Source of the DNA: Hericium rajendrae
Lineage: Eukaryota > Basidiomycota > Agaricomycetes > Russulales > Hericiaceae
Assembly: GCA_033439255.1 (NCBI GenBank)
Contig: CM065890.1
Coordinates: 1,426,001-1,490,000, forward strand
Length of the DNA: 64,000 nt
Direction of reading: 5' to 3'
The position numbers were made by a program, and so were the translations under genes. Under the pieces are notes generated by a model. That model searched no databases. It had not been told where the DNA came from and saw only the letters and a list, made by a program, of their open reading frames with translations. This document shows positions 48,376-57,700 of the stretch, piece after piece (the first letter of the stretch is position 1; each line of letters begins with the position of its first letter).

Positions 48376-49658
48376 ATGTCGATCCCCAGCGTCAAGCTGA
48401 ACACCGGCGCCGAGATTCCCTCCGTGGGCTATGGTGCGCTTCCTGGACACGATCGTGATAAGATATCGCAGACTGATGAGTTGACAGGCACTTGGCAGCT
48501 GAAGCCCGAAGACGCGGTAACGCAGGTCGAGTATGCAATCAAGGAGGCGGGCTACAGACATATCGACTGTGCATTCGGCTATCTCAACGAGACGTCTGTT
48601 GGTGAGGGCATTCGCAATTCGGGCGTGCCGCGCTCAGAACTCTTCGTGAGTAGTCAGCTCTGCACTCTGGCGCGATGCGATCCATTTATCTGACGTGGTT
48701 TTCTGCAGATAACCAGCAAAGTCTGGGGAACATGGCATCGCAAGGTCGAGGAATGTCTTGACATGACGCTGGCCGCCCTTGGAACAGATTATCTGGACCG
48801 TAAGCCACGCAGCTACGTTCAGTTGTTGGATGATAGACTGACATTTGATTGTGCTAGTGTACCTGATGCACTGGCCGATTCCGCTGAACCCGAATGGGAG
48901 TCATCCCCTCATTCCCTTGCTCCCCGACGGCAAACGCGACATCGACGAGGGCTGGGACATCAAGGACACATGGAAGCAGCTCGAAGCCCTTCTCAAGAAA
49001 GGTATGCTCGAATAGCGATCCTCCGTATTGCCGACTCTCACATTCTCTTAGGCAAAGTCAGGGCGATTGGCGTGTCTAACTTCTCCCAGAAGACTCTGAA
49101 GCCTTCCTGCCCTACGTCGAAATCACGCCCGCAGTCGACCAGCTCGAGCTGCATCCCTATAACCCCGACCACGCGCTCGTTGCCTACCTTGAGTCGAAGG
49201 GTATCGTCCTTGCAAGCGTATTCGCCGCTGGGCTCAACGAACTCGCCGCTCATCAGCGACGAGACTGTCGTCAAGATCGCGGAGAAATACTCTTTCGCCC
49301 CTGCGGACGTTCTGCTGGGCTGGCACGGTACGTAAACTCTTGTTGGTCTGTTCGAGATCCTTGATGTGCTCAAATGTTGCGCAATTGTAGTGGCTAAAGG
49401 CCGCGTCGTGATCGCACGCTCGAATACCCCGTCGCGCATCGCGTCAAACATCAAAGGTGCGGCCGCTGCGGCTCAGGCGCTGAGCAAAGAGGATATCGCA
49501 ACGCTGGATGGTATCGCCGCTGCTGGGAAGCAACAGAGGTAAAGTCTTTCTTGGCGTGGTCGACAATTGTTCGACAAATTCTGACAACACTCGTTCTTAG
49601 GTTGGTCACGCCACCGTGGGGTATTGACCTCGGTTTCGAGCACTGGCCTTCGCAGTAG
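48376..49658 (+). CDS. NADPH-dependent aldo-keto reductase
   Basis: Reduces aldehydes or ketones to alcohols in the cytosol; the fold is a TIM barrel using NADPH. MSIPSVKLNTGAEIPSVGYG is the classic AKR opening. The catalytic Asp and Tyr are in RHIDCAFGYLNE, the Lys in ITSKVWGTW and the His in LYLMHWPIPLNPNG. GKVRAIGVSNFSQKTL, VDQLELHPYNP, GIVLQAYSPLGS and the cofactor loop VIARSNTPSRI complete the pattern, with the end PPWGIDLGFEHWPSQ. Introns lie at about 48645-48708, 48801-48857, 49002-49051, 49327-49389 and 49542-49600, all GT-AG. One base is lost near 49098 (TL|EAFLPYVEITP) and one gained near 49213 (VL|QAYSPLGS), restoring the frame. It resembles Gcy1 or xylose-reductase-type enzymes; the substrate is not predictable. 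Confidence 0.88.
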
Positions 49659-50195
49659 AGCAGAGCGTTATAAAGTATGAAGAAGTGATAGACAAATGAT
49701 CTAACTTGATGTATTGCATAGAGCCGACTTCGCGTGCAAGTCAGTAAAAGGAAGAAGGGATGTGATAAAGCGACGAGCAATGGCCAACTCACCACAAGAT
49801 AAGGCTTCTGCGCATATGCGTGGGCCTTAAAGCACCAAGCTCGTCGTCCTCGTAAGGATCTTTTGTCGATCGTGCCATCGGTCCAAGGACCGGGCTATTT
49901 AAATCGCCCGAACTCTCTCAGAATCAGCTCTCATATTATCCGGACTTGTCTTTCGTTCACGAGCGTGCATTCTTCTCTGCGCGCTGCGTCACCCTCACTT
50001 CCTCGTTCTTTTCCGTTAGTATCCGAAATTACTACCTTTGCCCGCAGATCTCCTACAGCGGGCGTCGCCACACCTGGCTGTCTATCTTCCTGTCTATCAT
50101 TTGGAGGGCCCAGATGGCTTCTTCAAGTGGAGACAACCGAGCTCCGTGAAATGAGTTTTTTCCGCGATGTCCCAGTGACCTGCTAACCGGTTTGT
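49659..50195. other. intergenic region, nothing seen
   Basis: Contains the imperfect palindrome GGGCTATTTAAATCGCCC near 49892, which includes an AT-rich TATA-like core and could belong to the promoter of the following F-box gene. Confidence 0.4.
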
Positions 50196-51933
50196 AGGGG
50201 CAGCTCAACTGAGTATTGGAACGGTGCTCTGGACGCAAGGCTGTCGACCATGATTTAAGGCGTCTCCGCTGATAGTACTATAGCTGCGAGGAGATTGGCA
50301 AAGCGCATCAAGTCCTTGCCGATGTGATTCGCTCCTTGAAGGCACTCGTATTCTATGTTCGGAGACACAAAATGCGCTCACCGTCACCTCCGAACTGCCA
50401 TTTGAGGTTCTTGCCCATGTCTTTTCTTTCATTCAGGAGGTTCGTCCAGACAAAGGCCTTGGTTGGATCACAGTGACTCATGCGAGCCGTCACTGGCCCG
50501 ACACTGTTCTCCAGCACCCGCATCTCTGGGCCGATCTTACCTTCCGCTTCGGCCCAACATGGTTCACTGAGATGGTATCCAGAGCGAAATCAGCCCCTTT
50601 GACTTATACCGGACGTCTTCCTCAGTCTCACACAATCTTCAGTTTCCTCCGGGCCTTCTTCGGCGTTTGCGACGTGTCCAGATCTCATCTAGCTTTGGAC
50701 GACCACTGGCCATCTTTTTGGAGTCATTGACGATGCCTATGCCTCTTTTGGAGGTATTTTCTGTAGAGCACCACTGCACCACTGCGCTGTGTACTGCCTT
50801 CTGATCCGTGTAGACCCACAACTGCTGGCGAGCTCAGCTCCCCGCCTACGCAACCTCCGTTTACATGGATGCAGGATGGAAGGCGTGTTCGCGCTGTCGC
50901 GATGCATAACATGTTTCAGCATCGGTGGCTTTGGCTTCCCCACGTCTCGTCTTGCGTTGGAGGCTTGTGCATTCACCTCAATCACCGAACTTCTTCGCCC
51001 GATATCAAATATGCCTGGACTGGAAAGGTTGACTCTGGGCCGTTATCTCTTCCCTCTCATTGAGATGTTGCAGCAAGTGCGTACTAGCATAAACCTCTTC
51101 TCTTTGAAAGATCTTCGCATCACAAGCACAGCTTTCGTATGCGCCGCTTTAGTCTCCAAGCAGACCCTATAAACACTCCTTCTGTTTTAGGTTTGGGTGG
51201 CAGTCGTGTATAAGGGCGCCGCTTTGATGCGGCACATATTCATCTCACCGTCGACGCTGTTCGACCTTCCATTTGGCTCAGATTCTCAGAGCGCTGAGGA
51301 CCTCTCATCGCTCCTCCATACACTTCGTCAATATGCCAATATCTTCAAGGCGAATTCCCCATACTTCAGCATCTCTATATCTACTGCTATTACGGAGGAA
51401 ATTTTCAAGGTCATGGTTCATGCTGCACCGGCGACGAGCCAGACGGGTGCAGAGGCCCACAATCCAATCGACCCTACATGTCCTTGACTGTCCGAGGTCT
51501 TGACAGTGACGCAATTCCGGCATTTCTCGATGCGCTCGGTTATGAACACATCCGCACAGTGTCTGTCGACAGTCTCTGGAAGACCTCACTCTTAATCTCC
51601 CCTTTTGAGCGCTATGTCAACGTTGAACACGTCCGTATGAGTGGCCCTCGAGACCCACAGCCGTTGTTGCTGGCCTTGAACACACTGTCGGATGCCAATG
51701 GGATAAAGCAGCAATTGCACCTTTTCCCAAGGCTCAGGAGCGTGTGGCTGGATGACTTCTGGATAAACCCAGGCGATATTTATGCTTGGACCAAAGGTAA
51801 AACGTCAGCGCGCGAAGGCCCGTGTCAGATCATTCTTAACGTAGTAGCGGCACGAAACCGCACTCTGAAGATGATTTATACTCAGGGAAGTTCTTTTCAA
51901 GGAAGTTCGTGCGGCACCTTTCATGATCTGTGA
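50196..51933 (+). pseudogene. F-box gene, copy 2, multiply frameshifted
   Basis: All parts of the F-box family appear in order but in at least four frame segments. EYWNGALDARLST (about 50210) is followed by ELPFEVLAHVFSFIQE (F-box), VTHASRHWPDTVLQHPHLWA, then EMVSRAKSAPLTYT, and MPMPLLEVFSVEHHCTTAL near 50740. Next come SSAPRLRNLRLHGC, SNMPGLERLTLGRYLFPLI, and finally FLDALGYEHIRTVSVDSL with FPRLRSVWLDDFWI in the last segment ending at 51933. Some shifts sit at T or A runs, but there are also in-frame stops soon after the start (STMI then stop). This is more damage than in neighbouring genes, so a real pseudogene is likely, though consensus error adds to it. Confidence 0.65.
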
Positions 51934-52519
51934 CCAGAGATGGACATCCTCAAGTCTGAAGCCTCAAGTCGGAGATCAGGCGATGAGAACATTCGCACGA
52001 CTTAGTCTGGCTTCTTTGCGACTGGAGGCTTTGTATTGTACCAGGAGTCCTGTTTTCTCGCGTTAGGCGACTCAAAAACGTCATCGGAGCTTCGGAGGAG
52101 ACGCGAAGCGAAATCAACTGCACAGCCAGCCAGTTCACGCGCGCTGGGCTGAAGGGACCCAGAAACCCCTCTAAGTCTCGGTCTTAAGAAGCCTGGTCTC
52201 CGGCCGTAGTCTCAGGCTTTGAGGCTTTTCAAGACTTAGTCTCCGACTGGCACATCCCTGTCTGTGACCCTTCATGTAGATCACAAAACGGGCTCGCCGT
52301 TCATGCCAGCGTCGCAATGAGAGTGCCAGATTACCTAGATCTGATGGGAATCGATTCGAATTTTGAGCGCTAGTCACAGCGCTTACCGCTTGCCTGCTTC
52401 CTCTCATGATCGACCATAGACACGCGTGTCGTGCGTGTAAAGCAAGCGACTCGACCGGAGTGAGCTGTATCTCTACGTCTTCCCTTCAACTTCCACCAAC
52501 TGTGCAGAGGCTGTATAGA
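51934..52519. other. intergenic region, nothing seen
   Basis: Spacer between two same-strand F-box copies; no recognisable feature. Confidence 0.45.
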
Positions 52520-54414
52520 ATGGCTGCGTTGAATGAAATGGATCCGGCTTCCACCAGGTAAGCTTTCCGGTAGTGTTCCAGGAATTTGCTGATCGTCTCT
52601 GGCTATAGAATCAGCTCAGTGGAGTATTGGAGTACTGCCTTTGACTCAAGACTGTCCCACATTTCGGACGTCACTGCCGATAGTAGCTGCGACGACACTG
52701 AGAGGGCCCGTCAAGCCATCGCCGATGAAATCCACTCATTACAGTTACTCATATACTCTGCTCGGCAAAGGAGCAATGCACTTGTCATCACCTCTCGACT
52801 TTCTCCAGAGCTCCTCGCTCGCGTTTTCTCTTTCATCGAGGATACCAAACCTTATTCTTCTTGTTGGATCAGGGTCACCCATGTCTGTCATCGCTGGCGC
52901 GAGGTTGCTCTCTATCATCCGTATCTCTGGTCAAGGCTTACCTTCTGCCTCGGTCCACGATGGTTTGCAGAGATGGTAGCCAGGGCGAAATCGGTCCCTT
53001 TGACGTTGACTATGGATGGATACCTTCCTCGGCCTTTCAAGGATCCACATCTTATTGCGGATATTATTCAGCGTGTACGGCACCTTAGGGTCGCTAGCAT
53101 CCGGACAGAGCTGGATAGGTTGATTCCTTCATTGGCATCCCTGCTGCCTCTCCTGGAGACCTTTGCGATGAGACGCGATGTTTCCTTTGGCTTGGGTGCA
53201 GTATCCGTCAGGCCGAGTCTATTCATAGGACGAGCTTCCCATCTACGGTCCTTCTCTTTACGTGGATGCCAAATTTTGGGCACATTTCCGCCTTCAACTT
53301 GCATAACACATCTCGAGATTGAAGGCCAGGGAACATTTACCTCGTTCCTTCACCTTTTATGCTCAATAGAAAACTTGCCTCAATTGGAAGTGCTGATTCT
53401 TCAGAATCAACTTTTCCCTGACCGTAGGTCGTCTCAAGAGGAGTTCCCGAGTGCTCGCATTCATCCAGAGTTCCCGGATGCTCGCGTTCATCTGCCATCT
53501 TTGAGACTTCTTTCCATCAGAGGCAGGCCGGGCATGTGTGAAGTTTTGCTGCAGCATCTATCCATTCCCTCATCAGCCACCACAGATGTTACATGTTGGA
53601 ACATCACCGAGGACGATCTTTTTCTTGTAGATGCCCTCCGTCTTCATGCAAGCAACTTTAGAGCGGATGCCCCATTCCTCAGCATTTGGATATGTCCCTC
53701 CGTAGATGAAATCGACCTCTTGGTTGAACGGTGCACAGGAGATGATGAGGCAGACAGGTGGAGGTTCCCGCATGCCAATCGGCCTCATATGCGGTTATTC
53801 GCTGGGCATGTATACCACGTGAAAATACCCGACCTACTGTCACGGTTTCTCGATGCGTTCGGTCATGAACACATTCACACCGTTTCCTTCGAAGGTCCCT
53901 CAGACACCTCCCCGGACGTTCTCAGACGAGATGGAATTTGGTTCGACATGGATTGTATTCACGCTTTCGAACCCTGCCTCAATGTTCGACACATCCGTGT
54001 GAGCAGCTACCGAAGTATCAAAACATTTTTTTAGCCTTCATCAAATCGTCGGACACAACCGATCAAACACAGGACGCATCCCAATTCCGTCTATTCCCAA
54101 GGTTGAACAGCATATGGTTCGATGGCATGTTAGCTGAGCCAGCGCGTTCTGTCGAAACAGAAAATGGAGAACCAATGACTGAGGAGATGAAGCAGAATTT
54201 CTTCAGTTCAGTGATTGCACGACGCGACACTCTTAAGACGATTTATACGCGGGGAAGTTCACTTCCAGGCTTGCTGGCTCTAGCCCTCTCACAGGTGGTG
54301 GCCGTTCAAACGGATCATGCAAAGGGCCCGTCATTTATACCTGGCAAATTGTTTTTTGATAGATACATGACGTTGAGAAAGACGGCAGACGTGTCCGTTC
54401 TTCCATGGCTGTGA
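52520..54414 (+). CDS. F-box protein, copy 3
   Basis: By family, a substrate adaptor of SCF ubiquitin ligases. Exon 1 (52520-52557) encodes MAALNEMDPAST; a 51-nt intron (52558-52608) joins it to RISSVEYWSTAFDSRLSHIS. The F-box is SRLSPELLARVFSFIEDTKP followed by VTHVCHRWREVALYHPYLWS. A long LRR-like region follows (HLRSFSLRGCQILGTFPPST, LPSLRLLSIRGRPG), then the family signature PFLSIWICPSVDEI, CTGDDEADRWRF and FLDAFGHEHIHTVSFEG. At 54026-54033 a run of seven T residues ends the frame (KTFF then stop), while FLAFIKSSDTTDQTQDASQF and ARRDTLKTIYTRGSSLPG continue one base over to 54414, so a homopolymer error is likely. The most complete copy in the window. A hAT transposon begins 60 bp after the stop. 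Confidence 0.82.
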
Positions 54415-54466
54415 TGTGTACCGTCTCCGTGGCCATTTTATCCATGCTAGCACCATCTCCATATTC

Positions 54467-54474
54467 CCTCGATC
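54467..54474. repeat. 8-bp target-site duplication, left
   Basis: CCTCGATC immediately before the hAT terminal repeat; identical copy at 60896-60903. Confidence 0.88.
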
Positions 54475-54777
54475 CAGTGTTGTGACTGACCCGAGTTATA
54501 ACGGTTGTAGTCATTTCGAGGTCAATTGATATTGAATTGACCTTAATTGACCCCGGGTCATAGGGTCATTTGGGGTCAATTCATCTTTGTATCGTATTTT
54601 GGATCGTAGCTACTTGTACGGCTCTTATGACAGTATAATAGGATTCTGAGAGCCTTCTTCGGCATCGCGAAGAGGCATTGCTTGTGTACTTATCACCTTT
54701 TTATCCTCATGGTCATCAAGTGATGTCAATAGCTCATAGAACAAGGCTTCCTCCTCGTACTTCTTGACACCCTGGAA

Positions 54778-57700
54778 CTAGAACTCATCCCAGCCTGTCT
54801 CCATCGAGAAATTGAATAACTCGGCGATATCAAACAACTTTGGTTGGCCGAAGTAGAGTCGCACCTGCTGGAGATCAGCCGCAGAAGACGGAGAGGCTGT
54901 CAGTCAACTCACTCGACACGGTGTCCCTGCGCCGTAAGTGACATGCTCGGCAACCTTGATCCCGTGCTCGTCAAGCTCTGTGTCATCGACATCTTGGTCC
55001 TCCATGGATGCCTGTTCCTCCCACTCTCGAGCCACAACGACAAACGAGCGTGCAGACATGTCTGCGGCGGAGGCGGGAGTCTCGGATGACACCCCGGTAT
55101 CATTGCGAAGGTCAGCAGTTGTCCCTGCCGTATCTTCCTCGTCGGTCTCAGACTCAGCTCCTCCCTCCTCAATAGCTTGAACGATATCCTCCTCTTTGAT
55201 GCGACTACCCGATTCGTCCGAAATAAATGGAGCCGTGACCGCTCCTGTCGAATCGTTCCCAAAGTGACGTTTGAGCCTTGCATGCGCAGTTCCCTCGACG
55301 GCTTGTTGACGCCGAAGTTCGAGCTTCACGAAGACTATCTTGCGCAGCTTCTCGGTGTGTAGTCGATTTCGCTTCTTGGATTTAGTATCGGTGACTGTGG
55401 TAAAAAGCCGCTCTGTGTTCGTGGAGTTCGGGACAAAACTGAGAATAAGGATAGCAAGACGAGCGAGGGGGTTCTTCTTGGGAAGGAGCTTCCACATGAT
55501 GATGGGATCTGTGGTACCATCCTAGAATCCAAACGTGGTCAGCTCTGCATCTGAGAAATATGTCACTGGTATATAACACTATATTAGCTACATAGCTTTC
55601 CTAGGTCCATAGCTGTCCTCTTTTATACATAGCAGTCCATAGCAGTCAAGTAATCTATCATAGCTTGTCATAGCTGCCATAGCATAGGGCATAAGCTATC
55701 ATAGCTACTGTAGCTACCATAGCATAGAGCATAAGCTATCATAGCTATCATAGCTATCATAGGATAGGATAGCTATAGAAGCTATGTCAATTATATATGA
55801 TATGTTCATCACTATATTATATCTAGTTAGTATGATTTATATATACTCTATATCACCTCTATCAAGTATTTTGTTCCAACATATAACAGAAAATTACTAT
55901 AAACCCAGTAGTCATATCTTGAAGTCACAAACATTGAAAATTGAAAAGCATTATATATTTCATACATCTTCATTACAAAATGCTACAATAACTACAAAAA
56001 TCACTACAGAAGATAACAAATTTACAACAACTCTATAAAGCAAAAATATAAACAAAAAAAAAGTATTAGTATTAGAACATAACAAGATAAGAGAAAGAAG
56101 CCTACCAAACTAACAGAAAAGCGAAAATCTACAAGACAACTTAAAGACATTAGTGTTAGGATATAATACTGCTTACCTAGTAAGCTTACAAAAGTACTGT
56201 AACCAAGTACGAAGGCATGAGCATCAGGCATGAGAGACTAAGAATAAACACATACCTTAGCAGAGATGGAAACGACGAGGAAGACAGCGAGCAACGATGA
56301 CGACGAGAGAGCAAGTGACAACAATGAGCACACGAGCGACAACATACGAGGATGCGATAACGACGTACGAGGGTGCGACGACGACGACGAACGAGGATGC
56401 GGCGACAACAAGGATGCAGTGACGACAACGAAGATGCGACGACGAGGGTGCGGCGACGAGGGTGCGGTGACGATGACGAGGGTGCGGCGGCGACGAGGAG
56501 GAGGCGGCGACGACGACGAGGGTGCGACGACGACGACGAGGGTGCGAGGGAGCGACGACGAGGATGCGAGGGAGCGACGACAACGACGAGTGCAAATGGG
56601 GGTTTAAGAGGCAAGAGGCAACGCGCGTCGCGCGAGCCTTATATACGAATCCCGGGCGAAGCCGAGAATCGTGTCTGCCGGGCATTGCCGAACGCCGCAT
56701 CAGAGGCTAAGTCGCAGACGTGACAACTTTGACTCTGCTGTCCGGTCTTGTGTGCTAAATTATGTAGATACTCAGCTCATCGAATCCATGTGTATTACTA
56801 TTCTACGATATCTTCTTTTATTTTGTAATTTTAGGCATTTTATCCGATTTGTTGCATCGCGAGAAACTTTGATTCGCTCGTTCGGTGGCTGAAGCACCGA
56901 ACTCGCGTCGAGGCTTCTCATTTGCTTCCCTCCTCCTCCCTCACTTTCTTTGTCTCTTCCCCCTCACCTCCCTCGCCGCTTCATCTTCCCCTCTTTCGAC
57001 AGTCAAGACGGACCGGGCAGGGATTTAGTAAGCTGGGGGAGCTGTAGGTAAGTAAAAAGAATCGTTCTTTCGTGTTCATTCGTACTAACGCAGAGTGTCG
57101 CTCGTTTTCGAGCGACACTCGTTCACGCCTCCCATCACCCGTCGCACATCGCCATCGTCCGTCACCCACCGCCCTCGGCGCACTCTACCGCCTTCCACCG
57201 CCTTCTCCGCACTCGGACAACGTTGTGAGCCCCCCACGCCGCTCGAACGCTACGCGCACGGCCCCAGACGATATCAACGCGGCCCACTGCCGCCTCTGCA
57301 CACCCACAGCACCCGCGCGCACCTCCTACCTCTCATCACGGCGCCACGTCACGCGCGGGACATGTCGCAGAGTCCCGTTGCCGTGGCAACGGGACTCGAA
57401 TGTCGTCCCGCTCGCGATCCTCAAGCATCTAGTGTGCATCCCCGGCACACCGTCAGCACCTCCTCATGTCTCATGACCCGGCTCCATGCCCCGCATGCGC
57501 GCGCAAGATCTCGCGCTCGTGTCCCACGCGCCCCGCTCCCCTGCGCAATGCCCCGCGTGCGTGCCCAATGGCCTCACGCCCTCACGACGCGACCTACGCA
57601 ACGCCTCTCAGCGCACGGACACCGGGGCACGGCCCTGCATGTTCTCGATAACGTGTGCAGGGCCATGCATGGCTCCATGAATGCCCTGCCCGCGTGCTGA

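Noticed and set aside
56186-56700. Arg/Ser/Val-rich and Asp/Arg-rich open frames
   Set aside because: Generated by the GACGAC / GAGGGTGCG low-complexity repeat; no family similarity.
57095-57700. 201-codon open frame in the GC-rich interior of the nested element
   Set aside because: Three overlapping frames are open at once, which is a composition effect rather than coding evidence.
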